Assembly: GCA_035290345.1 (NCBI GenBank)
Contig: DATDUP010000006.1
Location: forward strand, 1-53,887
From: DATDUP01 sp035290345
GTDB lineage: Bacteria; Patescibacteriota; Patescibacteriia; Magasanikbacterales; UBA922
DNA: 53,887 nt
Reading direction: 5' to 3'
Each line of letters begins with the position of its first letter. Position 1 is the stretch's first letter. Both the position numbers and the translations under genes were made by a program. This document shows, piece after piece, positions 22,603 through 30,924 of the stretch. The notes beneath the pieces are model-generated. The model worked only from the letters and a program-made list of their open reading frames with translations, had not been told where the DNA came from and did not search any database.

Positions 22603-23019
22603 TTAAAAATTATCAAAGTTATAATATTCATCCCCCACTGTCGCCTTATACAACTGAGTCATGACAAACCGGGTAATGGCGTAAGCAGCAAAAATAATCA
22701 ATAAACCGATAACTGCCGCTATCAAAGTTTTCTTGGCCGAACCAATGGCGTCTTCATTCCCCGCCGAAGTCATCCACCTAAAACCAGCATAGAGAATGAT
22801 AACCGTACAAATCGTACCCAATAAACCCAAGGCCACAATGATTATTTGGGCAACTGTAAAACGCACATCTTCGCTTCCCAAACCGGTCGCCTTACCATAT
22901 TCCAACCCTAAATAAGGACCGGTACTCTGAGCCGAAGCCAACATCGGTAAACCAAAAACTAAAAACAAAGAAAAAACAACCGCTAACAAAGAAGGTAGTG
23001 CTATTTTTTTTGTGGACAT
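22603..23019 (-). CDS. T4SS_pilin-like bare pilin (paralog 8)
   Basis: A 138-aa protein consisting only of a signal peptide (about 1-30, ending MLASAQS), the spacer GLEYGKATGLGSEDVRFTVA and the two-helix core (ICTVIILYAGFRWMTSAGNE, turn DAIGSAKKTLI, VIGLLIIFAAYAITRFVMTQ). No Cys-rich tail. It is the nearest relative of paralog 9: both have GLxYGKxTGLGxxD before the first helix and end in YKATVGDEYY / YLATTGEDYA. The GNE after the first helix replaces the GEE of the tail-bearing copies. Confidence 0.85.
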   Translation of the reverse strand: MSTKKIALPSLLAVVFSLFLVFGLPMLASAQSTGPYLGLEYGKATGLGSEDVRFTVAQIIIVALGLLGTICTVIILYAGFRWMTSAGNEDAIGSAKKTLIAAVIGLLIIFAAYAITRFVMTQLYKATVGDEYYNFDNF

Positions 23020-23067
23020 AGTTTAAAACAATAAATACTGGCTACCCTCCTTTTTCTTACCACTATT

Positions 23068-23154
23068 TACTGCTCATGAGCAGTACCCTGCCCCGGATCA
23101 TGATACGGGGCAGGGTGTGATTGTTACTAAAACTGTTTTAGTAGCCATCGCTAC
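23068..23154 (-). promoter_or_regulatory. Cluster of four hairpins between pilin paralogs 9 and 8
   Basis: Within 90 bp lie TACTGCTCATGAGCAGTA (23068-23085, perfect palindrome), CCCTGCCCCG/CGGGGCAGGG (23086-23115, 10-bp stem), TACTAAAAC/GTTTTAGTA (23125-23143, 9-bp stem) and GTAGC/GCTAC (23141-23154). They follow the stop of paralog 9 in the RNA. No clean U-tract follows, so they may stabilise the upstream message or act as a partial terminator. Confidence 0.7.
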
Positions 23155-23164
23155 TGGCAAATGA

Positions 23165-23593
23165 TTAGAGTTCTTCTGTCGCGTAATCTTCACCAGTGGT
23201 GGCCAAATACAATTGCTCAAGTACGAACCGGGCGATAGCGTAAGCGGTTAGAATAATACCCAAACCGATTACTCCAGCAATGATCAATTTCTTCGCTTCG
23301 GCAACCTTATCTTCATTACCGCCGGCTGTCATCCATTTGAAACCACCAGCCAAGACGATCACAACGGCGACGATACCCAACATACTCAACGCTACGTTGA
23401 TAATATTGGAAATCATGTCGCGCAGATCCTGATTGCCTAAACCGGTTTTCTTGCCATAAACCAAACCGAAGTTTATCGTACCAGTTGCGTCCTCTGCGGA
23501 CACCAACATTGGAGCCACAAAAGTTGCCAATATCAAAGATAGAACCACGGTTACCACTACCTTATTTTTTGCCAAATTTATTAACCAAGACAT
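23165..23593 (-). CDS. T4SS_pilin-like bare pilin, probable major subunit (paralog 9)
   Basis: A 142-aa protein with signal peptide (about 1-33, ending PMLVSAED), spacer INFGLVYGKKTGLGNQDLRD and the two-helix core (IVAVVIVLAGGFKWMTAGGN, turn EDKVAEAKKLII, VIGLGIILTAYAIARFVLEQ). It has no Cys and the shortest exposed part. Two things set it apart: a very strong ribosome binding site (AAGGGGGTGAG, 3 nt before ATG), while most genes here have none, and a 145-bp hairpin-rich gap behind it. Both suggest far higher expression than its neighbours, as expected for a major pilin. That conclusion is inferred. Confidence 0.85.
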   Translation of the reverse strand: MSWLINLAKNKVVVTVVLSLILATFVAPMLVSAEDATGTINFGLVYGKKTGLGNQDLRDMISNIINVALSMLGIVAVVIVLAGGFKWMTAGGNEDKVAEAKKLIIAGVIGLGIILTAYAIARFVLEQLYLATTGEDYATEEL

Positions 23594-23641
23594 GTTCTCA
23601 CCCCCTTTCTGTTTAGGGATAAATAAACTAAATAATTAGTT

Positions 23642-24601
23642 TTATTTTGCTTTTAAACTCCCGGTATCTATCGGAGTTAGCTGTATTCCCTCCAAACTCT
23701 TTCCGCCGGTTGCCCCCAATCCTTGAATCACGAGCTGTAGTATACCATAGGCAGCAAAAATGATAAACAGTCCAATCACTGCGCTCACCATCGCTTTCTG
23801 TCCCTTCTTAAATTTTTCTTCATCACCAGCAGCCGTGATGAACATAAAGCCGCCATAGACAAACACCACCAAGGTCACCGAACCGATCAACCCCATGGCA
23901 TAAGCTATTATCTTTCCTAACAAAACTCGCATATCCAATAGGCCGGTCGGTTTGGCCACTGTCCCACCCAAAGGATTAATCAAGCTCACCACGGTTTGGC
24001 TGACATCTGAAGCTGCACCCGCCGGTGTTGTCCCAGCATCAACCCCCCCTGAAGCTGGTGGGGTATCGGCACATGCCCCCTCTTTCCATTCGCAAGCCTT
24101 ACTACTGGCAATCAATGTCTTACACAATTTTTGACAATCAGAAGCTTCATCCCCAGTGCAATCCCAACTAGTTAATTTGGCGCTGGTCAAGGTCTTCTCA
24201 AAAGCAGCTGGACAATCCAAATTAATATGTTCTTTGACAAAAAGACGAACATAATCAGGGCTGCCAGCACAAGCATCACACTTAGTTGGGTCAGTCAGAC
24301 AGTCGTCCATTTGGTTCGGTTCTTTGCAGAATATTAGGGAAGCGGACCCGTCTTTTATTTTACCATCCAAAAATCCATTCCACAGCACACCAAATACACC
24401 CGAGCCCATACAATCATCTTTCTGAGCAAAAACCAAATCACCAGCCGCTGTCTTAGCCACATCTCCTTCTTCGATTGGTCCTGATTCACTTCCTGTCCCA
24501 TAAAAACAAACCGGAGATACTGTTTCTGCCCGGACGATTAGTGGCAACAACAAAAATGACCCTAGCAGTAGAAATGGTAAAACAAATCTTCGCTTTTCCA
24601 T
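23642..24601 (-). CDS. Cys-rich head plus T4SS_pilin core (paralog 10)
   Basis: A 319-aa exported protein with the reverse layout of paralogs 3-7. After the signal peptide (FVLPFLLLGSFLLLPLIVRA) come about 180 residues with 16 Cys or so, including CKEPNQMDDCLTDPTKCDAC and DCQKLCKTLIASSKACEWK. The pilin core is at the C-terminus, about 235-305: VTLVVFVYGGFMFITAAGDE, turn EKFKKGQKAMV, VIGLFIIFAAYGILQLVIQG. I start at 24601 (MEKRRF), where the signal peptide begins; the longer frame to 24655 overlaps the neighbouring gene. Exposed head plus membrane anchor suggests a tip or adaptor subunit. Confidence 0.8.
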   Translation of the reverse strand: MEKRRFVLPFLLLGSFLLLPLIVRAETVSPVCFYGTGSESGPIEEGDVAKTAAGDLVFAQKDDCMGSGVFGVLWNGFLDGKIKDGSASLIFCKEPNQMDDCLTDPTKCDACAGSPDYVRLFVKEHINLDCPAAFEKTLTSAKLTSWDCTGDEASDCQKLCKTLIASSKACEWKEGACADTPPASGGVDAGTTPAGAASDVSQTVVSLINPLGGTVAKPTGLLDMRVLLGKIIAYAMGLIGSVTLVVFVYGGFMFITAAGDEEKFKKGQKAMVSAVIGLFIIFAAYGILQLVIQGLGATGGKSLEGIQLTPIDTGSLKAK

Positions 24602-24611
24602 ACACTTATAA

Positions 24612-25532
24612 TTAATAGTTCCTAAAGTCATAAAGCGGACTGACCCCAACCGCATCTAATAAAAATTCTACCAAAATATAAGCAGATAAAGAAATCGCCA
24701 TCCCTACAACCGCAGCTAAAATTATCTGATAACCTTTCCGTGTTCTCTCTGGATTGCCAAAAGAAGTGATTATTGTGAACCCACCGTAGATAAAAAAGGC
24801 AAAAGCAAATGAACCAATAATTACCAGAAGACCGTTGGCAAAATTCACTAATAACTGCAACAAATCATTGGTACTCCGGCAGGTTCCAGAAAAAGCGCAG
24901 GGGGGCAAGGCCCCTTTATAACCTTCGGGGGTGGGATATTTTTTCTGCCAGTATTGTGACTGAACATCCCCTGGAGCGCCAGCACTTCCTCCGGCCACTT
25001 CCGCACACGTACCATCAGCCTGCAATTCGCAACCGTTAAAAGCGGCACAGATAGATTTACATTTTTCTTTATTCGCCTCTTCATTGCAATCAACTGTTCC
25101 GATGGCTTTGGCAAAATCCTCTTGGCAGGAAGCAGCCACTTTTTGTCCCTGCTTCATTTTGGTCATTTGGCAAGTGCCACACTCATCTGAATTAACACAT
25201 TTGTCATAATCCGCCTCCGGACAAGTGCCTTGAATGCACTTATAGCTAGTTATTTTTTCCGCATCAACCCCTTGCTCAAAGGCCTTGGCTATACTGTTAA
25301 TACAATCGTCAGCGGTTTGATAACTATAAGGAGCATTAAAATCACCACCCAAAGAAAGATTCCCACTACTGCCGAATGGGAAAGCCAGGTTCAATGGTTC
25401 TGTTTCTGCTCCTTCCATCCAGGCACAATTACAAACATCCTTATCAGCCGCGGCTACTGACAATGGAGTGGCCAGACTGAACAAAACGCCAAAGGTAAGA
25501 AAAACTACAACAAAAAATATCTTAGGATGCAT
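24612..25532 (-). CDS. Cys-rich head plus T4SS_pilin core (paralog 11)
   Basis: A 306-aa protein: signal peptide (FFVVVFLTFGVLFSLATPLS), a head of about 170 residues starting CNCAWMEG and containing KCIQGTCPEADYDKCVNSDE, CGTCQMTKMK, DCNEEANKEKCKSICAAFNG and CELQADGTC, then the core at about 230-300 (FAFAFFIYGGFTIITSFGNP, turn ERTRKGYQII, VVGMAISLSAYILVEFLLDA). The head pattern CKSICAAFNGCE matches CQKLCKTLIASSKACEW of paralog 10, so the two heads are homologous. Neighbour gaps are 2 and 10 bp. Confidence 0.8.
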   Translation of the reverse strand: MHPKIFFVVVFLTFGVLFSLATPLSVAAADKDVCNCAWMEGAETEPLNLAFPFGSSGNLSLGGDFNAPYSYQTADDCINSIAKAFEQGVDAEKITSYKCIQGTCPEADYDKCVNSDECGTCQMTKMKQGQKVAASCQEDFAKAIGTVDCNEEANKEKCKSICAAFNGCELQADGTCAEVAGGSAGAPGDVQSQYWQKKYPTPEGYKGALPPCAFSGTCRSTNDLLQLLVNFANGLLVIIGSFAFAFFIYGGFTIITSFGNPERTRKGYQIILAAVVGMAISLSAYILVEFLLDAVGVSPLYDFRNY

Positions 25533-25534
25533 AT

Positions 25535-26914
25535 TTATAGGGTTTGTTGAATTAATTGGGCCGCGTATTTCACTAAAGCGGCATCCCGATCCAATTTTTT
25601 CTTATCCGTACCACCAAAGGGCTGAAGGTAACTATGTAACATATCCTTGATCGCCTTTTCAGCCGCGACCGAATCCCGACCCCGATACCAATTTTTAGAT
25701 TGCAAGAGATATTCAGTAAACGGTGCTAGCACCAAATCCTGGCGTTGCTCTTCCACCTGAGAACGGACTGGGCTGGGTTGTCTAACCGCTTCGGTATATT
25801 TTTTGATATTCTCCTTACTAGTGATGAACTTGATAAAATCCCAGGCTTCATTAGCGTTCTTACTCTTACGCGAGACTGTCTCCACCCAATAATTAGCAAT
25901 ATTTACCGGCGCGCTACTATTGAGTTGGGGTATGGGCAAAATTTCCACATCCATTTGTGGCGCTCGCGCTTTTATCCGCTGGTAATCATAAGAGAAACCA
26001 AAGTAAAAAGTCAGTTTACCTCGAGCAAAAGCCTGAAGAGCGTCCTCATTAGACTCATTCCAACAATAAACTTCTTTGGTGGGCTGGGCAAAATCTGTAT
26101 AAAACCTTAAGGCGGCCAAGGTAGCATTATTCTCTTGTGGTTTATCCAAACCAGCGGTAAAGGCCACCCGATTACCCTCGGTCATTTTCACCCCACTCTG
26201 CAACATGAATAAAGACAAAAGATCAAAAGCCCGAGGAATATTATTCCCTGTTCCCAAAGCCACCCCGGATTGGACAACATTTCCCTGAGCGTCAAACTTG
26301 GTGGTCGCCTTGACTGCTTCCATAAAATCTTCCCAAGTCTGGGGTGGTTCAGGAATGTTAGCTTGATCCAAAAGTTCTTTATTGTAATACAGAGCTAAAG
26401 TATCGACAGACAGAGGAAGACCAATAATTTGACCGTTAACAATGGCGTCTTCGTAGACAGTAGTAATAAAATTAGACTTAATCGCCGCTGGTGTCGGCAT
26501 TTTTACTTCGATCGGAGTCACGATGGTTTCTTTCGCATATTTCCCCTTGATCTGCACATCTGCTACTTTGACACTGGCTGGCATGTCCGCTAGTCGATTA
26601 AGATATTTACGGATATCTTTCACATTTACCGAGATAATATCCGGCGACACATCGTCAGCCAAGGCATTCAAAAGTAAGGTGTCAAATTCTTCATAACCCA
26701 CCTTACGAATATCAACGGTCACATACGGCCGCATCTTTTTATATTCTTCTGCCATTTGTTCCAAGATGCCGATATCATTGGTGATCGTCCAGTATTTCAA
26801 AGTTACTGGTTTGATTGCGGCCTGTTCTTCGGCTGACAATCCTTTACAACCAAAGCCACTGATTAACAAAACAACTGCGGCCAGAAGGGAAAATAATTGT
26901 TTGGTTTTTTTCAT
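25535..26914 (-). CDS. Extracellular solute-binding protein (family 1), lipoprotein-like
   Basis: A 459-aa substrate-binding protein of the sugar ABC-transporter type. After the signal region LAAVVLLISGFGCKG, whose Cys23 could be lipidated although the box is not canonical, the mature part starts with VTLKYWTITNDIGILEQMAE and shows VDIRKVGYEEFDTLLLNAL, ADDVSPDIISVN, GLPLSVDTLALYYNKELLDQ, PPQTWEDFMEAVKATT and a C-terminal EAWDFIKFITSKEN, all typical of the family. No permease or ATPase gene is nearby, which is odd. It is embedded in the pilin array with gaps of 2 and 7 bp. I start at 26914 (MKKTKQ), where the signal begins. Confidence 0.88.
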   Translation of the reverse strand: MKKTKQLFSLLAAVVLLISGFGCKGLSAEEQAAIKPVTLKYWTITNDIGILEQMAEEYKKMRPYVTVDIRKVGYEEFDTLLLNALADDVSPDIISVNVKDIRKYLNRLADMPASVKVADVQIKGKYAKETIVTPIEVKMPTPAAIKSNFITTVYEDAIVNGQIIGLPLSVDTLALYYNKELLDQANIPEPPQTWEDFMEAVKATTKFDAQGNVVQSGVALGTGNNIPRAFDLLSLFMLQSGVKMTEGNRVAFTAGLDKPQENNATLAALRFYTDFAQPTKEVYCWNESNEDALQAFARGKLTFYFGFSYDYQRIKARAPQMDVEILPIPQLNSSAPVNIANYWVETVSRKSKNANEAWDFIKFITSKENIKKYTEAVRQPSPVRSQVEEQRQDLVLAPFTEYLLQSKNWYRGRDSVAAEKAIKDMLHSYLQPFGGTDKKKLDRDAALVKYAAQLIQQTL

Positions 26915-26921
26915 AGTCTTA

Positions 26922-27809
26922 TTATTTTTTGAAAGCTTCAAAGACAAAATTTACCACGACATAACTAGACAGGACCACAATCACCCCTAGACCGGTCTGC
27001 ACTAAAATTTTTTGGGCATGAGCTCTCTTATCTGGGCTACCGCCGGAAAACATCCAAATGATTCCGGCATAGACAAACATGACTAGAGCAATACTTCCTA
27101 ATAATTGTAAAATAGTCTTTATAATCTTCCCTAAAAGACCTTGCAAGGTCACTTTACCGCCGATTTGATTCAATTTACCCGCTCCTACTCCCAAAGAAAA
27201 CGGAGCAGAAGTAATGATCGTTGGCCCACCAGCGTCCCCAGCCTCATTACTCACTGGCGTCCCTCCATCCACATGCCAATTTACAGAAAAATTTTCACAA
27301 AGATTCTCCGTCCCTCCGGGTACTTCTATATCGGTAATCAGGGGCTTTAATCTGCTTTCACATTCTGCCGTCCACCAGTAAACAAAATCCTGGGCCTCTT
27401 TTTGCATTATTCCCCCGCACCCCGCCTCCTTACTTCCCTCTCGGACATAACATTGATAGCCAGTATACCCGTCACTGGCTGCCCGTAAACTGCATTGACT
27501 TACCAAAGTAGATGTTTCTTCTCCCTCGTTCAGATTGGGCATGCACACCCATTTGATATCCACCCCGATGATCAGGGCGGCTCTTACCTCGTCATTACTC
27601 TTACCTTCTTTCTGCATTTGTTCCACTTCTTGAATATTTTCCAAAAGCTTCTCTTTGGCCGTCTCAATCGGCAGTTCCGAACACACACAGTACTTTTCGG
27701 CTTGCACAAAAACAGGAAACAAAACAAAACCCAGGGCCAGAAACAAACTGGCCGCTCCTAAAAAAATCCATTTATTTAAAAGCTTCGAAAACAAAGGTGA
27801 CAATAACAT
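26922..27809 (-). CDS. Cys-rich head plus T4SS_pilin core (paralog 12)
   Basis: A 295-aa protein: signal helix (WIFLGAASLFLALGFVLFPV), a head starting CVCSELPIE with Cys at CVC, VCMP, QCSL, YQCYVREGSKEAGC, ECES and LCENFSVNW, then the core at about 225-290 (IALVMFVYAGIIWMFSGGSP, turn DKRAHAQKILV, LGVIVVLSSYVVVNFVFEAF). The head matches that of paralog 13 in Cys order. Its first 38 bp overlap the end of that gene; a shorter start is possible. It is followed 7 bp later by the solute-binding protein gene. Confidence 0.8.
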   Translation of the reverse strand: MLLSPLFSKLLNKWIFLGAASLFLALGFVLFPVFVQAEKYCVCSELPIETAKEKLLENIQEVEQMQKEGKSNDEVRAALIIGVDIKWVCMPNLNEGEETSTLVSQCSLRAASDGYTGYQCYVREGSKEAGCGGIMQKEAQDFVYWWTAECESRLKPLITDIEVPGGTENLCENFSVNWHVDGGTPVSNEAGDAGGPTIITSAPFSLGVGAGKLNQIGGKVTLQGLLGKIIKTILQLLGSIALVMFVYAGIIWMFSGGSPDKRAHAQKILVQTGLGVIVVLSSYVVVNFVFEAFKK

Positions 27810-28626
27810 AGCTGGCCAAAACGATAATTATTCCTAAAGCTGATTCTAATAAAATCTTCAAAGCCTTGCCCTGTTGATCTGATTTGCCGCCAGCGGTCAT
27901 CCATAATACCCCGGCATAGACAAAAACCACCAAAGCCACACTGCCTAATAATTGAAGAGCGATTTTAATCATCACCCCGATAAAGACCTGAATTTTCCTC
28001 TGGCTCCCACCCAAACCCAATTGATCAATTTTTTTCGCATTCGCACCAAAACTAAAATTGAAACCACTTGCTGCCGCCCCAGTACTCGTAGCTGCACCGG
28101 CTGTCCCCACAGTAGTACCTTTCAAATTTTTATAACTAAAATTGACACTAAGAAAATCACAGGGACTAATAAGTTCCGAAACTCCGTCCCCGGAATATTT
28201 TTGGTACGGTACTAATTTGTCACTGCACTCTACCTGGGCCCAAGCTGACAAATCCTTGGTATGAGCAATGGCCATCTCTTCGCAACTGGCGTATTTTTGC
28301 TCCACTTCACAGGTATAAGCGCTATAAGCACTATCACTGTGCAGTTGTTTGTTGCATTCGGCCAAAATCGTCGCTTTGTCCCCGCCCGTTACTCCCTCCA
28401 AACACACCGCCTGACTCTCCAGCTTTATTTCATCAATCTTAAAGGCCGGATCAGCCTGTTGTTTTGCCTTTAATTCCTCAAATATTCCAGCACTGGCGGC
28501 CTTAACTTGTTCGGTTGTTTCAGAGGCACAAACACACAGGTCAATTGCTCGCGCCACTGACCCAACAAAAAATAAACCCATGACAATTATCAGTCCAAAT
28601 AAAATTTTTTGTCCCCTTCCGGCCAT
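27772..28626 (-). CDS. Cys-rich head plus T4SS_pilin core (paralog 13)
   Basis: A 284-aa protein: signal helix (ILFGLIIVMGLFFVGSVARA), head starting CVCASETTE with further Cys at AVCLEG, ECNKQL, YTCEVEQKYASCEE, ECSD and PCDFLSVNF, and a core at about 215-283 (VALVVFVYAGVLWMTAGGKS, turn DQQGKALKILL, LGIIIVLASYVIVTFVFEAF). A Gly/Ala/Thr-rich linker joins head and core. It is a tandem duplicate of paralog 12. It is the first pilin-like gene after galU (7 bp). Confidence 0.8.
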   Translation of the reverse strand: MAGRGQKILFGLIIVMGLFFVGSVARAIDLCVCASETTEQVKAASAGIFEELKAKQQADPAFKIDEIKLESQAVCLEGVTGGDKATILAECNKQLHSDSAYSAYTCEVEQKYASCEEMAIAHTKDLSAWAQVECSDKLVPYQKYSGDGVSELISPCDFLSVNFSYKNLKGTTVGTAGAATSTGAAASGFNFSFGANAKKIDQLGLGGSQRKIQVFIGVMIKIALQLLGSVALVVFVYAGVLWMTAGGKSDQQGKALKILLESALGIIIVLASYVIVTFVFEAFK

Positions 28627-28633
28627 AAGATAA

Positions 28634-29479
28634 TTATTTCTTTCTGTTCCTTACCCGTTTTTGGTAAAAATGCTTAGTGGCTCGCATTAATTTTTCATCA
28701 TCGCCAGTGTCTAAAAACTTACCTCGATAAATATAAGCGTAGAATTCACCCTTCTGAGCCAGAGCATTAGCCGCATCCGCCATCCAGATCTCACCATCTT
28801 TGCCTTTTTGCTGTTGTTCTAGCGCTGACCAGATCTCCTTGGTAAAAACATAACGCATCCCTCCTACCACCAGATGATCCGGAGAAGCATTTTCTAGGGC
28901 TGGTTTTTCCACAAATTTCTCTACCCGGTAAGTCCGAGGGGCAACTAGACGACCATATACATTGCCATACCGAACCAAGTCCTCTTTATTCCTCAATTGC
29001 TGCACCCCAATTACCGGGGCGTGATATTTTTTATAAACTCGCAACAGTTGTTTGATGGCTGGAGTAGCCGAATCAATAATACTATCGCCCTCTGAACAGA
29101 CAAACGGATCGTCGCCAATCAATTCCTTGGCCATTAGTAGAGCATGGCCATTCCCCAAAGCTTCATTCTGGTAAGCATAGCTGATTTTCACTTTTCCCAA
29201 TAAGTCCACCAAGTGTTCAATCCGATGATACTTGTCTTTGGCTCTTAATGTTTCCTCATATTCCGGATTGCGGCTAAAATAATCCTCTATTAGTCTTTTT
29301 TCCTTATTTATTATAATAACCACTTCCTCCATTCCACTCCCCACTAATTCTTCTACCGTATACTGAAGAACCGGCTTATCCAAAACCGGCAACATTTCTT
29401 TGGGTAACACTTTAGTGACCGGCAAAAAACGCGTCCCCAAACCGGCCGCTAAAATTACTCCTTTGCGTATCTTCGACAT
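28634..29479 (-). CDS. galU: UTP-glucose-1-phosphate uridylyltransferase
   Basis: A 281-aa nucleotidyltransferase making UDP-glucose from UTP and glucose 1-phosphate. The signature GVILAAGLGTRFLP then TKVLPKEMLPVLDKP (about 8-36), QNEALGNGHALLMAKELIGD, FVCSEGDSII and VEKFVEKP, and FLDTGDDEKLMRA at the end, are all GalU hallmarks; length is normal. It is read from an extended -10 promoter at 29507-29515 and runs into the pilin array with a 7-bp gap. UDP-glucose would feed envelope glycans or protein glycosylation, possibly by the GT2 enzyme at the far end; that link is inferred. Confidence 0.95.
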   Translation of the reverse strand: MSKIRKGVILAAGLGTRFLPVTKVLPKEMLPVLDKPVLQYTVEELVGSGMEEVVIIINKEKRLIEDYFSRNPEYEETLRAKDKYHRIEHLVDLLGKVKISYAYQNEALGNGHALLMAKELIGDDPFVCSEGDSIIDSATPAIKQLLRVYKKYHAPVIGVQQLRNKEDLVRYGNVYGRLVAPRTYRVEKFVEKPALENASPDHLVVGGMRYVFTKEIWSALEQQQKGKDGEIWMADAANALAQKGEFYAYIYRGKFLDTGDDEKLMRATKHFYQKRVRNRKK

Positions 29480-29506
29480 AACTAATTAACTGTTAATTGT
29501 GTATTC

Positions 29507-29515
29507 ATTATAACA
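29507..29515 (-). promoter_or_regulatory. Extended -10 promoter for galU and the pilin array
   Basis: On the minus strand TGTTATAAT, 27 bp before the galU ATG, without a clear -35. No other strong promoter is seen until the end of the array, except that internal ones cannot be excluded. Confidence 0.6.
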
Positions 29516-29537
29516 AGAAAACTCACTTTACCCAAGC

Positions 29538-30923
29538 CTAAAGAATCTCTTCCCAGCTGATTAATTCATAAGAATTACCTGTCGGAAAACCCGGGGGCGG
29601 ATAATACTTCAGATTACCATCATAACTGTGGTTGGTATTTTCGTAACCAGAAATCACATGCCCCCAACCGCTCACATATTTCCAGCCGCCGCCGGCAAAA
29701 GAAATCTGCGAACCAAAAATAGTCAGGGTGTCCTTAAGGTCACCGTCGTAGTAGGGACGATGCACTGCTCCGTATTGAGAAAGCATAGCAGCATTTATTT
29801 CCATAATATCCGGCGTCTCGTAAGGCACAATCACATTGCCCTGGGCCATCAGACCAATTACATCATCCGCTGCTTTTTCCTTGTAAGTCAGGTTGTTATT
29901 CACAATAATCGTCATGTAAGTTTCCTCTTGAACCGGAAACCGGCCGGCCGCAATGGTTATTCGTCCGTCCACCACCCCCTCAACCCAGACGTGGTCATCG
30001 CTAAAAATCATACCATTGGCCGGTAAATTATCAGTGGAAACAAAATCCTCGGTTTTGATGTCAAAACAATTTTGATCATAAACCCACCATTTTCCATGCT
30101 TTTCCCCCTGGCCGTTATAACAATCTCGGTTGTTCACCACATACAGATCATAAGTACCATCTTCGGCAAATACCAGATGCCAGCCTTCTTTTCCCGAAGT
30201 ATACAGATGCAAACCACCATCCTCATCCGCCGCCTCCATTATCTTAGACATGTCCCCACTCACCAAGTCAAAATCAATAGCCGGCACTGGATAGACCCAA
30301 AAAGATTTAGGTCCACCGCCTCCCCACACCCCGTCATGCCACTGGGTTAAATACTGATAACGATCCTTAGCGCTCTTTACCCAAGAGTCAGTCGTCCCAT
30401 CAAAGCGGATACCACCGTTGGAATGAACTGTGCCGTGTACTTCTGTGGTATAACTAAAATTCATGTTGGCATTAGACAAAAAAGTGTAATCCGCCCAAGA
30501 CGGGAATCCCACTCGTACTTGGATAGTGCGAGTAGTCGAGGGATTAACCACAGTCCAACCTGTAGAACGAACCACTACTACCGTACTCCCTGACAAAGGC
30601 GGATCAATATCTAAAGAAAAATACCCAATCAAATTCCCGTCTTTGTCTAAATACTCATGTTCATACGGCCCGGCTGATTCTTCCCCCTGGCCATCATAAT
30701 AATCAGTGGGGTTGTGGGCCAAATGCCAACGATAATAGTTGATACCTGCTTCGGCGATATGAAAGGCGATGTCTCGATCATATTTCCGGTTGGAAGCCTT
30801 GCTTTCAAACAAGGCATAACTAGTAATACCCAGGGTAATCATAGTAAAGGCGACCGTTCCAAAAACCAAAGCCATGACCAAAATGTTGCCTCGATTTTTC
30901 TTATTAGACACCAACCAACACAT
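29538..30923 (-). CDS. PilX-like minor pilin/pilus assembly protein
   Basis: A 461-aa protein with a type IV pilin-like N-terminus: a basic start (SNKKNRGNILVMALVFGTVA) and one long hydrophobic helix to about residue 35, then AFHIAEAGINYYRWHL, a stretch common in PilX-type proteins. The long remainder is beta-rich with many Gly/Asp/Trp, including TVHSNGGIRFDGTTDSW and later PANGMIFSDDHVWVEGVVDG, as in DUF4900-like polymer-display proteins. There is no GFxxxE prepilin site. It is the last of three pilus-type genes, 1 bp after the next one. Confidence 0.75.
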   Translation of the reverse strand: MCWLVSNKKNRGNILVMALVFGTVAFTMITLGITSYALFESKASNRKYDRDIAFHIAEAGINYYRWHLAHNPTDYYDGQGEESAGPYEHEYLDKDGNLIGYFSLDIDPPLSGSTVVVVRSTGWTVVNPSTTRTIQVRVGFPSWADYTFLSNANMNFSYTTEVHGTVHSNGGIRFDGTTDSWVKSAKDRYQYLTQWHDGVWGGGGPKSFWVYPVPAIDFDLVSGDMSKIMEAADEDGGLHLYTSGKEGWHLVFAEDGTYDLYVVNNRDCYNGQGEKHGKWWVYDQNCFDIKTEDFVSTDNLPANGMIFSDDHVWVEGVVDGRITIAAGRFPVQEETYMTIIVNNNLTYKEKAADDVIGLMAQGNVIVPYETPDIMEINAAMLSQYGAVHRPYYDGDLKDTLTIFGSQISFAGGGWKYVSGWGHVISGYENTNHSYDGNLKYYPPPGFPTGNSYELISWEEIL

Positions 30924-30924
30924 A

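Noticed and set aside
29480..29537. Terminator between the minor-pilin operon and galU
   Set aside because: No GC-rich stem followed by T-run is visible in this gap; read-through into galU remains possible.
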